DNA of 51,990 nucleotides, taken from positions 1-51,990 of the forward strand of contig JBGSIB010000023.1 of NCBI GenBank assembly GCA_041751955.1. The letters run 5' to 3'. Below are positions 1-8,045 of the stretch, piece by piece; the stretch's first letter is position 1; each line of letters starts with the position of its first letter. The DNA is from UBA2040 sp041751955. Lineage in GTDB: Bacteria; Bacteroidota; Bacteroidia; Flavobacteriales_D; Crocinitomicaceae. The position numbers and the translations under genes were made by a program. The notes under the pieces are model-generated. The model was not told where the DNA came from and made no database searches. It saw only the letters and a list, made by a program, of their open reading frames with translations.

Positions 1-812
1 TTGATTCAAAAAGCAAATCTTTTCTACCTGATTTCAAGGAGCTCTTGAGATATAAGGATTTGTTTTTCACGCTAGCTTGGCGCGATTTCCGTGTTCGGTA
101 TGCCCAAACTACTGTGGGATTCTTGTGGGCATTCGTGCAACCTATAATAACACTTCTAATTCTAAGTCTTGTTTTCAATCAATTTGCAAATGTGGACACA
201 GGAAAAATTCCTCCTTTGTTGTTCAACACTTCTGGCTTGTGCATGTGGACCTATTTTGCCTATGTTATGTCTAATTCAGGCAGTTCAATTATCCAAAGTC
301 AAGAAATGGTCAAAAAAATCTATTTTCCGAGATTAATTATTCCTTTGTCAAAAGCATTAGTTGGCCTAATCGACCTTAGTATTACAATCCTAATCTTAGG
401 CGTTTTGATGATTTATTACCAAGTTTTACCCTCATCAACGATTGTTTTCGCACCTCTTTTTATTTTAGTAGGCATGTTAGCGGCTCTATCTGTGGGAATT
501 TGGCTGAGTGCACTAACCGTTCGTTTTCGTGATTTTCAACACATTGTACCGTTTATGGTTCAAATTGGTCTGTATATTACACCTGTTGCCTATCCCATAG
601 AATTAGCATCAGAACGAGTACCTTCATGGGCCATGTTTCTGTATTATTTAAATCCAATGGCAGGAGTCGTACAGGGATTCCGATGGAGTATTTTCGGTGG
701 TCCGACGCCAGATCCAATGATGTATGTATCTTTCATTGTAGTGGCGCTTTTATTTGCAACAGGTTTAATATACTTTAGAAAAATCGAGGCTGAAATGGCC
801 GATTTTGTATGA
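1..812 (+). CDS. wzm: ABC-2 type polysaccharide export permease (Wzm-like), 5' end outside the window
   Basis: Inner-membrane permease of an ABC exporter that moves lipid-linked O-antigen or a related polysaccharide across the cytoplasmic membrane. The frame is open to the left edge: codons from position 3 read DSKSKSFLPDFKELLRYKDL, which resembles the conserved Wzm N-terminus (FKELxxYRDL...WRDxKVRY). The TTG at 45 is therefore probably internal and the real start lies upstream. Seen: WRDFRVRYAQT, then about six hydrophobic segments, with the late conserved patch YITPVAYP followed by YLNPMAGVVQGFRW, typical of the ABC2_membrane family. The stop overlaps the start of the ATPase gene (ATGA at 809-812), so the two halves of the transporter are translationally coupled. 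Family assignment is firm; the exported glycan is unknown. Confidence 0.9.
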   Translation, partial: DSKSKSFLPDFKELLRYKDLFFTLAWRDFRVRYAQTTVGFLWAFVQPIITLLILSLVFNQFANVDTGKIPPLLFNTSGLCMWTYFAYVMSNSGSSIIQSQEMVKKIYFPRLIIPLSKALVGLIDLSITILILGVLMIYYQVLPSSTIVFAPLFILVGMLAALSVGIWLSALTVRFRDFQHIVPFMVQIGLYITPVAYPIELASERVPSWAMFLYYLNPMAGVVQGFRWSIFGGPTPDPMMYVSFIVVALLFATGLIYFRKIEAEMADFV

Positions 813-1984
813 TGGAGGAATTTTCAATTAAGGTTTCTAATCTTGGAAAAAGATATACAATTGGTGTTTCCAAAGAAGGATCTCTAAGGGATACTCTTGG
901 CAATATTTTCCGAAGTGAAGCAAAAAAGGGTGAGGAATTCTGGGCGCTTCGAAACATTGATTTCACTATCAATCAAGGGGATGTAGTAGGAATTGTCGGG
1001 AAAAATGGAGCCGGAAAAAGCACCTTGCTTAAGCTTCTTTCGCAAATAACAAAACCGACAGAAGGTAGAATCCAATTAAATGGACGAGTTGCTTCCCTTT
1101 TGGAAGTTGGCACTGGTTTTCATCCGGAATTAACTGGGCGAGAAAATGTCTATCTAAATGGCACAATTCTCGGCATGTCGCGAAAAGAGGTCAAAGATAA
1201 GTTCGATGAAATTGTGGCTTTCTCAGGGGTTGAAAAATTCATTGATACTCCTGTAAAAAGGTATTCCTCTGGTATGTACGTGCGTCTCGCTTTTGCTGTG
1301 GCCGCCCATCTTGAACCTGAAATCTTAATCATTGATGAAGTTCTAGCCGTTGGTGATGCAGAATTTCAGAAAAAATGTTTGGGCAAAATGCGGGATGTGG
1401 CAACCGAGGGTCGTACCGTATTGTTTGTAAGTCACAACATGGCGGCAGTTAAAGAACTTTGTACGAAGGGAATTTTGCTTGAAAAAGGCGAAATAAAAGT
1501 TCAAGGTGACATAACGACTGTTTTGAGTGAATACAGTCGGACTGGCGATGAAAACGCAATTGTAAGCAAGGAAAATGCCCCATCAAAAGCGCTTTGTTTT
1601 AAATCAATATCCGTTGAAAATACTTCTGCAAATATTTGTTCCGATTTTACTTGGCAAGATGAAATTATTCTCCGATTCAATTTTCACATCAACGAGAAGG
1701 ATCATAAATATGGCTTATTCGCCATGATAAAGGATAAGTATGGAGCTCCTGTTTTTGCAGCTGAATGCCAGATAAGTAGAGATGAAATAATCTTGAGAAT
1801 TCACAAAGAGTTTTTAACTCGGGGAAATTATAGCTTAACTACTTTTATTCATATCCCAAAACTTGAGCAACTCGATGCCTTTCACGATATTTGCGAATTC
1901 ACGGTCAGTGATGCCACGAGTCGCTTGGCTGTACACGGAAATTATGAATACGGAAATGTCTTCGGACAATTCAACTGGGAATAA
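809..1984 (+). CDS. wzt: ABC exporter ATPase with C-terminal glycan-binding domain (Wzt-like)
   Basis: ATPase that powers the Wzm-like permease encoded just upstream. Visible motifs in the 391-residue protein: Walker A GKNGAGKST at 64-72, signature YSSGM near 152-156, Walker B ILIIDE at 172-177, switch His in FVSHNM at 209. After about residue 250 comes a roughly 130-residue beta-rich tail resembling Wzt C-terminal domains, which in characterised O-antigen exporters bind the modified end of the glycan and determine export specificity. The presence of this tail suggests export of a finished, end-capped chain. The start ATG overlaps the permease stop (ATGA). The following methyltransferase begins directly after its stop codon, consistent with an operon and with possible methyl capping (inference). 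Confidence 0.92.
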   Translation: MMEEFSIKVSNLGKRYTIGVSKEGSLRDTLGNIFRSEAKKGEEFWALRNIDFTINQGDVVGIVGKNGAGKSTLLKLLSQITKPTEGRIQLNGRVASLLEVGTGFHPELTGRENVYLNGTILGMSRKEVKDKFDEIVAFSGVEKFIDTPVKRYSSGMYVRLAFAVAAHLEPEILIIDEVLAVGDAEFQKKCLGKMRDVATEGRTVLFVSHNMAAVKELCTKGILLEKGEIKVQGDITTVLSEYSRTGDENAIVSKENAPSKALCFKSISVENTSANICSDFTWQDEIILRFNFHINEKDHKYGLFAMIKDKYGAPVFAAECQISRDEIILRIHKEFLTRGNYSLTTFIHIPKLEQLDAFHDICEFTVSDATSRLAVHGNYEYGNVFGQFNWE

Positions 1985-2728
1985 ATGAATAGACTTAAAA
2001 AAATAAAGGAATATTACATCTGGGGAGGTCTTTTTTTAACTGATTCCTATCAGAAAGAAGGAATAGAACTAAGCGAAAAAGAAGGAGCTAAAACACCTTT
2101 TCGATTCGATGTTATCAATAGCCTTTTGGTAAAAAAAAACACAGCAAATTATCTGGAAATTGGTGTTCGAGACCCTTCCTTGAATTTTGATAAAATAAAT
2201 GCTCAAACCAAATACAGCGTTGATCCTGGTTTGGAATTTAAAAGCAATCCGGTCGATTTTAAAATGACAAGCGATATGTTCTTCGAACAGCTTCGAACAG
2301 GAAAAGTGTTAAAACAATCTATAAAATTCGACGTCATTTTCATTGATGGACTTCATCTCGCTGAGCAGGTGGATAGAGATATTAAAAACAGTTTCGATTT
2401 TTTAAAAGAAGACGGGTTTATCGTTCTTCATGACTGCAATCCTCCTTCTGAATGGCATGCCCGAGAGAAACATGCCTATCGACTTTCGCCGGCTGGAAAC
2501 AATTGGAATGGAACGACTTGGAAAGCATTTGTGAAATGGGGACAAAATCCAGAAATACGCATTGCCTGCGTGGATACAGATTGGGGAGTTGGTATTTTAA
2601 CGAAGGGACATACCTTTGAAGAAACAAAAGGAGAAGTAAGCGAATTCTACGAATTTTCTCATTTTGAAAAAAATAAAAAAGACCTAATAAACCTGATGTC
2701 CTTTAACCAATTCTGCACTTTCATTTAA
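1985..2728 (+). CDS. Class I SAM-dependent methyltransferase (Methyltransf_24 type)
   Basis: Probable methyltransferase of 247 residues. The SAM-binding motif I is LEIGVRDPS (residues about 56-64). The acidic strand-2 end YSVDPGLE follows, then FDVIFIDGLHLAEQV and GFIVLHDCNPP, the pattern of the Methyltransf_24 group often found in polysaccharide loci. The start codon abuts the wzt stop (TAA then ATG with no gap), so it is co-translated with the exporter. Position next to a Wzt carrying a glycan-binding tail suggests it modifies the exported glycan or its terminal sugar; this is inferred, and the substrate cannot be read from sequence. Confidence 0.8.
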   Translation: MNRLKKIKEYYIWGGLFLTDSYQKEGIELSEKEGAKTPFRFDVINSLLVKKNTANYLEIGVRDPSLNFDKINAQTKYSVDPGLEFKSNPVDFKMTSDMFFEQLRTGKVLKQSIKFDVIFIDGLHLAEQVDRDIKNSFDFLKEDGFIVLHDCNPPSEWHAREKHAYRLSPAGNNWNGTTWKAFVKWGQNPEIRIACVDTDWGVGILTKGHTFEETKGEVSEFYEFSHFEKNKKDLINLMSFNQFCTFI

Positions 2729-2819
2729 ACATTCTTTTTTTATTTTTCCTTCATCTTTTTGGTCTGTTTTTGATCGATTTGCTCAAGCTTCAAAAATAGT
2801 GCGTCATTAAATTAAAATT

Positions 2820-2853
2820 TTTGTTCCTATTGTCCTAATTCAATATACTTTTG
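2820..2853 (+). promoter_or_regulatory. Bacteroidota-type promoter upstream of asnB-1
   Basis: TACTTTTG at 2846-2853 matches the Bacteroidota -7 consensus TAnnTTTG exactly. TTTG at 2820-2823 sits 22 bases upstream as a -33 element. Transcription would begin about 10 bases before the ATG at 2872, and the element lies in the 143-base gap after the methyltransferase gene. Confidence 0.55.
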
Positions 2854-2871
2854 CCTCAAAATTGGTGGTAT

Positions 2872-4662
2872 ATGTGTGGCATTTCAGGTGTCGTGTCTTT
2901 TAAAGACACGTTAGCTATTCAAGTTATTGAAAAAATGAATGATTCCCTGATTCACCGAGGACCTGATGGTTTTGGAGCGTGGTTGAACCATGAAAAAAAT
3001 GTTGGTTTCGGACACAGACGATTGTCTATTCTTGACCTTTCCGATAACGGTGCTCAACCCATGCATTTGTCAGATCGGTATACGATAACGTATAATGGAG
3101 AAATTTACAATTTTAAAGAAATTCGAGAAGAATTGATTTCTCAAGGATACTCCTTTCGTTCCGAAACGGATACGGAAGTAATTCTTGTCGCGTTTCACGT
3201 CTGGGGACAAGAATGTCTGCACAAATTCGATGGTATGTTTGCCTTTGCAATTTATGATCAATCGACGAAAAAAATATTCTGTGCTCGAGACAGGTTTGGT
3301 GAAAAGCCCTTTTATTATGCCTTCTATCAAAATCAATTTTTCTTCGGTTCCGAGATGAAGGCGCTATGGGCTGCTGGTGTCCCTAAAAACGCAAACAATA
3401 AAATGCTTTATCGCTTTTTAGGACACGATTTGGTTGAAAATCCGAGAGATCAATCAGAGACATTTTACCTGAAAATTCACAAACTAAAGGCTGGTCATTT
3501 TTTCTATTTGACCGACGAAAGACCGATTCAACAAAAACAATATTGGTTCATTCAAAAAAAGACTTTTCGCAACATTGAAGCTCCTCAGATTGAAACAGAA
3601 TTTAGAGAATTACTAGAAAAATCAATTCAGCGCCGTTTGCGATCAGACGTTAAAGTGGCAAGCTCACTTTCTGGAGGTCTAGATTCGAGTGCAATAGTCG
3701 CATTGGTATCCAATTTGCAAAAAGGAAATGCAACCTTTTCGGCTCGCTTTCCCGGATCGCCCAAAGATGAAGGAAAATTTATCAACCTTGTTCAGCAAAA
3801 ATTTCAAACCCAACATTTTGATATTCCTGTTTCAGAAGACCAATTCATTGCTCATTTGGATAAACTGATTTATCATCAAGAAGAGCCTTTTCAAACTGGC
3901 AGTATTTACGCGCAATATGCCGTTTATGAACGAGCCAAAAAAGAAGGTTATACTGTCTTATTGGATGGTCAGGGTGCAGACGAGTTGCTTTGTGGCTACG
4001 ATAAGGATTTTAAATATTACTTGAAAGAAATACGTCATTCCAAAGGTCAGGTTGATCGATATAAGGCTGCCATTCTTGAAAATCATAACTACACGGTTAA
4101 ATTGCAGACAAAGGACAAAATATTTGCAGCCGTACCGGAAATTTATCGAAAAATGGCCGGATTCAAATCGCGAATGACTGTTAAAAAACTTCATGGGATG
4201 AATGAAGAATATACGCATGCTTTTGCTGACAAAACATCTCCATTTCAAGAATTTAACGATTTGAAAAGCATGCTCGCATACGAATTATCGACTCAAGGAA
4301 TTGAAAAGCTTTTAAAATTTGCGGATAGAAATTCCATGGCACATTCTGTTGAAGTTAGACTACCTTTTCTCAGCCATGAATTAGTTGAGTTTATCTTCTC
4401 TTTACCAAGTCATCAATTTTTAAAAAATGGTTGGTCAAAAGCAATTCTAAGAAATGCTATGAATGGAATTCTACCCAACGAAATAACCTTCAGGAAAGAT
4501 AAAATTGGTTTTGAAGCACCTCATCGTGAATGGACTAAAAACAGTCAACTTCAAGAAGAAATTGTATCTTGCAAGGAAGATTTGCTTCGTGAAAAAATCA
4601 TTCAAGAAGATTTTACGGACGATTGGAAAATTTTAATCGCTGGTAAATGGTTGAGTGCATAA
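2872..4662 (+). CDS. asnB: Asparagine synthetase B-type glutamine amidotransferase (first copy)
   Basis: Class II glutamine amidotransferase fused to an ATP-dependent amide synthetase, 596 residues. The start is placed at the ATG of MCGISG because Cys2 must become the N-terminal nucleophile; a TTG 21 bases upstream keeps the frame but would bury that Cys. Glutaminase motifs HRGPDG, GHRRLSI and YNGEIYN are present. The ATP PP-loop SGGLDSS lies near residues 267-273 and DGQGADE follows. Length fits AsnB. AsnB homologues in O-antigen and capsule loci (for example WbpS) are thought to amidate sugar carboxylates rather than make free asparagine. Location between a methyltransferase and glycosyltransferases supports that role here, but plain asparagine synthesis is not excluded. 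A second AsnB is encoded at 11932. Confidence 0.9.
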   Translation: MCGISGVVSFKDTLAIQVIEKMNDSLIHRGPDGFGAWLNHEKNVGFGHRRLSILDLSDNGAQPMHLSDRYTITYNGEIYNFKEIREELISQGYSFRSETDTEVILVAFHVWGQECLHKFDGMFAFAIYDQSTKKIFCARDRFGEKPFYYAFYQNQFFFGSEMKALWAAGVPKNANNKMLYRFLGHDLVENPRDQSETFYLKIHKLKAGHFFYLTDERPIQQKQYWFIQKKTFRNIEAPQIETEFRELLEKSIQRRLRSDVKVASSLSGGLDSSAIVALVSNLQKGNATFSARFPGSPKDEGKFINLVQQKFQTQHFDIPVSEDQFIAHLDKLIYHQEEPFQTGSIYAQYAVYERAKKEGYTVLLDGQGADELLCGYDKDFKYYLKEIRHSKGQVDRYKAAILENHNYTVKLQTKDKIFAAVPEIYRKMAGFKSRMTVKKLHGMNEEYTHAFADKTSPFQEFNDLKSMLAYELSTQGIEKLLKFADRNSMAHSVEVRLPFLSHELVEFIFSLPSHQFLKNGWSKAILRNAMNGILPNEITFRKDKIGFEAPHREWTKNSQLQEEIVSCKEDLLREKIIQEDFTDDWKILIAGKWLSA

Positions 4663-4685
4663 ATCCAATTTGCCGACTAAAATAT

Positions 4686-4693
4686 TATTTTTG
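4686..4693 (+). promoter_or_regulatory. Candidate -7 promoter element
   Basis: TATTTTTG is an exact TAnnTTTG match ahead of the small ORF at 4699 and the glycosyltransferase at 4761. No TTG is found at the usual 19-22 base distance, so support is partial. Confidence 0.3.
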
Positions 4694-4698
4694 CCTTA

Positions 4699-4764
4699 AT
4701 GAATCTTGAATTTTCAGCATCCACCCATTTGAGAATGGCTTTCATTGTTCCCTATAAGAATTGA
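4699..4764 (+). CDS. Possible 21-codon leader ORF overlapping the next gene
   Basis: ATG-initiated reading frame encoding 21 residues (MNLEFSASTH... ending VPYKN). Its TGA stop at 4762-4764 overlaps the TTG start of the glycosyltransferase at 4761 as TTGA, analogous to ATGA coupling seen elsewhere in this locus. A perfect -7 element lies just upstream. It may be a translational-coupling leader, or the true N-terminus of the next protein displaced by a frameshift, or chance. No homology is recognised. Confidence 0.25.
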   Translation: MNLEFSASTHLRMAFIVPYKN

Positions 4765-5969
4765 AAAGATTCGATTCCATATCTTATTTTTTTTTCCTTC
4801 GCAATTTTATCTTGCGGGCCTTTTTGGTCAAAACATTTTCCACGAAAACAGCCAAAAGAAAAAATAGTGTGTATTATTTCTCAACTTTTTTTCCCGAAAA
4901 TGCAGGCTCTCAATGGCGGGTTCAAAAATGGTGTGATGCACTTCAAGAGCATCATTTCGAAACACATATTGGATATGCAACTACTAAGGATGAATTCTAC
5001 TCACTTTATCCAGACCAAAGCATTCAGTTTCAAAAAAACTATCTCAAAAGACGTTTTAAACAAATTTTGGAAAGTCGCGATTATGAAATTGTGATTGTTC
5101 GCCGTGAATTGTTGCTTTTTAATGACTACGGAGGCTTATTCATTTTAAAACTGCTTCTACATTTTCATCCACAAGCTATACTTGATTTCGACGATGATAT
5201 TGCCGCTTCCAAAAATCAACCCAAAGAAATCACGCATCCGTACGCTAAGTTGATGCTCGAAAATGGCAACCAATTCAATGACTCGCTTAAAATGCATTTG
5301 AATTTCATTACAGGAACTGATTTTTTAAAGAAATTGGTATTGGAGCAAAACATATTGGTCAACGAAGAAAACATTTGCGTGATTCCTACCTGTGTCGATT
5401 ATGAAAAGTATACTCCTAAAGTTTACGATAGCGAAAAATCCGTAATTACCTTGGGCTGGGTTGGTTCAGATGGCAATTATCCATTATTGGATGAAATTAT
5501 AGGCGATATTGAAGACCTTTCAAAAGAATTTCAAATAGAATTATTAGTAATCGGAGGACAAGAATATGTGCGCAAAACAAATTTCCCAATACATTTCTAT
5601 CCCTGGAGTCTTGAGACAGAAATTGAGCATATTAAAAAAATTGATCTTGGCTTGATGCCACTTGATCAATCAAAAGTTTCAGAAGGGAAAGCTGGTTTTA
5701 AATTAATTCAGTACATGGCGCTTGGGATTGTTTCTATTGGTTCAGAAATTGCGTTCAACAAAGAAATCATCCCTAGCTCTCATCATGGATATTTGGTGGA
5801 AGACGACTGGTTTTCCGAATTGAAGAATGCGCTTCAGAACATTAAAAAATTTCCTGAAATTGGTCAAAATGGTCGCCAACATGTTTTATCAAAATATACC
5901 TTCACCGCTAACGAAGAGAAATATTTATCATTTATACGACAAGTTCAGCAAAAAAGTCAAGTATCATGA
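4761..5969 (+). CDS. Glycosyltransferase, GT-B fold (family 4-like)
   Basis: Probable cytoplasmic sugar transferase for polysaccharide assembly, up to 402 residues. Seen: N-terminal YYFSTFFPENAGSQWRVQKW, a start-of-GT-B pattern; an acidic patch DFDDDIAASK; and in the C-terminal half LGWVGSDGNYPLL and the donor-site region GLMPLDQSKVSEGKAGFK...QYMALGI, as in GT4-like enzymes that use nucleotide sugars. The protein resembles the one encoded at 15041 (same DYDD/LGWVGS...GLMPL...KCGFK plan). The first possible start after the in-frame stop at 4755 is TTG 4761; the first 35 residues are hydrophobic/basic and unlike a GT-B N-terminus, so the true start may be later. The stop overlaps the next start (ATGA at 5966). 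Confidence 0.75.
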   Translation: MKRFDSISYFFFLRNFILRAFLVKTFSTKTAKRKNSVYYFSTFFPENAGSQWRVQKWCDALQEHHFETHIGYATTKDEFYSLYPDQSIQFQKNYLKRRFKQILESRDYEIVIVRRELLLFNDYGGLFILKLLLHFHPQAILDFDDDIAASKNQPKEITHPYAKLMLENGNQFNDSLKMHLNFITGTDFLKKLVLEQNILVNEENICVIPTCVDYEKYTPKVYDSEKSVITLGWVGSDGNYPLLDEIIGDIEDLSKEFQIELLVIGGQEYVRKTNFPIHFYPWSLETEIEHIKKIDLGLMPLDQSKVSEGKAGFKLIQYMALGIVSIGSEIAFNKEIIPSSHHGYLVEDDWFSELKNALQNIKKFPEIGQNGRQHVLSKYTFTANEEKYLSFIRQVQQKSQVS

Positions 5970-7162
5970 AAATTGCCATGCTTCTTCAAGGTACGATTGC
6001 CAATGACCACAGGGTAATCAAAATGATCAATACTTTATGTAAAGAACACGAAATTGATTTATTTTGTCTAGCAGATACGCAAAATATTAGACCTCAAGAA
6101 TTAAGGCCTGAAGCAAATGTTTTTTTTGTGCAACATGCCGTCAACCTAAAAACTCTATTCCTGCGCCATAGCTTTTTCTGTTTTGAATTCAATCATTTTA
6201 CAAAAACGGTACTAAAACAAAAGACTGATTATGATATTGTTTGGGCAAATGATCTCCCTATGCTTTATCCTGCGCATAGTTTGGCTAGAAGATTGAATGC
6301 GAAAGTTGTTTACGACAGTCACGAAATATATATTGAAACCCTAAACCAGTTTTTTCCAGAGAAAAGCAGCTTAGTAAAAGGCATTGTGCTGAAAATTCTT
6401 TTGAATTTTATGAAATTTCATGGAGAAAGAGTTGAAAGAAAATGGATATCTAAAAGTTTTCTGATTACTGTAAATCATTCTCTGTTAAGCTATTTTATAC
6501 AAAAATATGAAGTGGCAAAGGGAAAAGTAATCATGAATCTCCCAAAACTTTCTGAATTGCGCGCTGAGATGATGAATTATCGTGAAATGTTTTCCTATTC
6601 TGAAGAAGACTTTATCATGCTTTATCAGGGTAATCTTAATCAAGGTAGAGGCCTCAATCTGCTTATAGATGTAATGACAAAATTACCAAGTAAATATAAA
6701 CTTGTATTTATAGGTGATGGTCCTCTAAAAAATGGATTGGAATTAAACGTTATCGAATTGAAACTAGAAAAAAGGGTCCACTTTTTACCATTGGTTGCCG
6801 TTGAAGAATTGGTCCATTATACTAAAGGAGCAGATTTAGGCATTAACTTATTAGAACCGATAAATTTGAGCAAAAAATTAGCTTCGCCAAACAAACTTTT
6901 TGAATACATACACGCGGAAATAACAGTGTTGGCTAGTGCTGGTTATGAAAACCAAATAATCATCGATCAATTCGAAGTAGGAATAGCCGTTAAGATGCAT
7001 GTCGATGATATTGTAAAAGAAATCCTTGATTTAAACTCAAACAGCTTAAATCAATATAAAATAAATTGTTCCAAAGCCAAGCATCAGCTAAAATGGCAAA
7101 ACCAGGAACCTGAAATTCTACAAATTCCAAACCTCGTTATTCCAGCTAGGGAAAAAAGTTAA
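5966..7162 (+). CDS. Glycosyltransferase family 4 protein
   Basis: GT-B glycosyltransferase of 398 residues, translationally coupled to the preceding gene through ATGA. The N-terminal acceptor domain begins MKIAMLLQGTIANDHRVIKM. KVVYDSHEIY (around residue 113) is the DSHE motif of many GT4 enzymes. The C-terminal donor domain shows LYQGNLNQGRGL, VFIGDGPLK and ASPNKLFEYIHA, the last being the conserved Glu-containing nucleotide-sugar site. It would add one sugar during repeat-unit assembly at the inner membrane face. Donor and acceptor cannot be predicted. Confidence 0.88.
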   Translation: MKIAMLLQGTIANDHRVIKMINTLCKEHEIDLFCLADTQNIRPQELRPEANVFFVQHAVNLKTLFLRHSFFCFEFNHFTKTVLKQKTDYDIVWANDLPMLYPAHSLARRLNAKVVYDSHEIYIETLNQFFPEKSSLVKGIVLKILLNFMKFHGERVERKWISKSFLITVNHSLLSYFIQKYEVAKGKVIMNLPKLSELRAEMMNYREMFSYSEEDFIMLYQGNLNQGRGLNLLIDVMTKLPSKYKLVFIGDGPLKNGLELNVIELKLEKRVHFLPLVAVEELVHYTKGADLGINLLEPINLSKKLASPNKLFEYIHAEITVLASAGYENQIIIDQFEVGIAVKMHVDDIVKEILDLNSNSLNQYKINCSKAKHQLKWQNQEPEILQIPNLVIPAREKS

Positions 7163-7171
7163 TTTTGTTCT

Positions 7172-8035
7172 ATGCATGAAATTTGTTTGATTTGTTCGTC
7201 AAAACAATTAAAAAAACTCAATCTATATTCCAAGGCGTATCTGGTTTCTTGTCAATCTTGTGGACTAGTTTTTTCCCAAAAAATTCCCACAGAAAAAGAG
7301 CTTATCAATTTCTACGAAGGCTATGGTAGGAACGACTATTTATCGCCATTAACGATAAAACGATACCACGAAATATTGGATAAATTCGAAAAATATAGAA
7401 AGAATAACAAATTGTTGGACGTAGGGTGTGGAATCGGATATTTCTTGGAAATTGCCCGCGAACGAGGCTGGGAAGTTCACGGAACTGAATTTACAGACCG
7501 TGCTATTGAAATATGCGAAAGCAAGGGAATACAGATGAAAAAAGGAAAATTGAATCCTGAGTATTTTGACAAAGAATCCTTTGACATAATAACTTCATTT
7601 GAAGTACTGGAGCACATCAATAACCCGCTGGAAGAAATAAAGAACTTCAAAACAATTTTGCGCAAAGGTGGATTGGTTTATTTGACAACACCAAATTTCA
7701 ATTCCTTACTTCGGTACCGCTTGAAAGAAGCCTATAACATCATCACTTTTCCTGAACATTTGTCGTATTATACGCCAAAAACACTTAGTCAACTTTTCAA
7801 ATCTAACGGTTTTAGAAAAGAAAAAATTAGAACAACAGGAATAAGCTTATCGCGTTTGAAAGCGAGCAAGGGAATTAAGACAGCTCCGTCCATTTCAGCG
7901 AATTCTACTGATGAGAATATTCGTCAGAAACTTGAAAACAATAAGAGCTTACAACATGTCAAAACATTCGTCAATTGGAGCTTGACCCTATTTGGCGTTG
8001 GTGACAGTTTGAAAGCTTGGTTCATAAAACTATAA
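7172..8035 (+). CDS. Class I SAM methyltransferase with N-terminal zinc-ribbon-like motif
   Basis: 287 residues. The N-terminus carries two CxxC pairs (C5/C8 and C27/C30), a putative zinc site seen in many sugar-modifying methyltransferases. Motif I LLDVGCGIGYF (about 79-89) and FDIITSFEVLEHINNP identify a Methyltransf_11/23 fold. GGLVYLTTPNFNSL follows, and the later PEHLSYYTPKTL patch is typical of this group. It lies nine bases after a glycosyltransferase stop and ten bases before the next one, so it is part of the polysaccharide operon. Expected role is methylation of a sugar hydroxyl or of an intermediate; substrate unknown. Confidence 0.82.
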   Translation: MHEICLICSSKQLKKLNLYSKAYLVSCQSCGLVFSQKIPTEKELINFYEGYGRNDYLSPLTIKRYHEILDKFEKYRKNNKLLDVGCGIGYFLEIARERGWEVHGTEFTDRAIEICESKGIQMKKGKLNPEYFDKESFDIITSFEVLEHINNPLEEIKNFKTILRKGGLVYLTTPNFNSLLRYRLKEAYNIITFPEHLSYYTPKTLSQLFKSNGFRKEKIRTTGISLSRLKASKGIKTAPSISANSTDENIRQKLENNKSLQHVKTFVNWSLTLFGVGDSLKAWFIKL

Positions 8036-8045
8036 GTTTAATTAC

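Noticed and set aside
1..47. TTG at position 45 as the start of the ABC permease
   Set aside because: The frame stays open to the left edge and the upstream residues match the conserved Wzm N-terminus, so the gene is truncated by the window rather than starting here.
2851..2871. TTG start 21 bases before MCGISG for the first AsnB
   Set aside because: It would put seven residues before the catalytic Cys, which must be N-terminal, and the TTG lies inside the predicted -7 promoter element.
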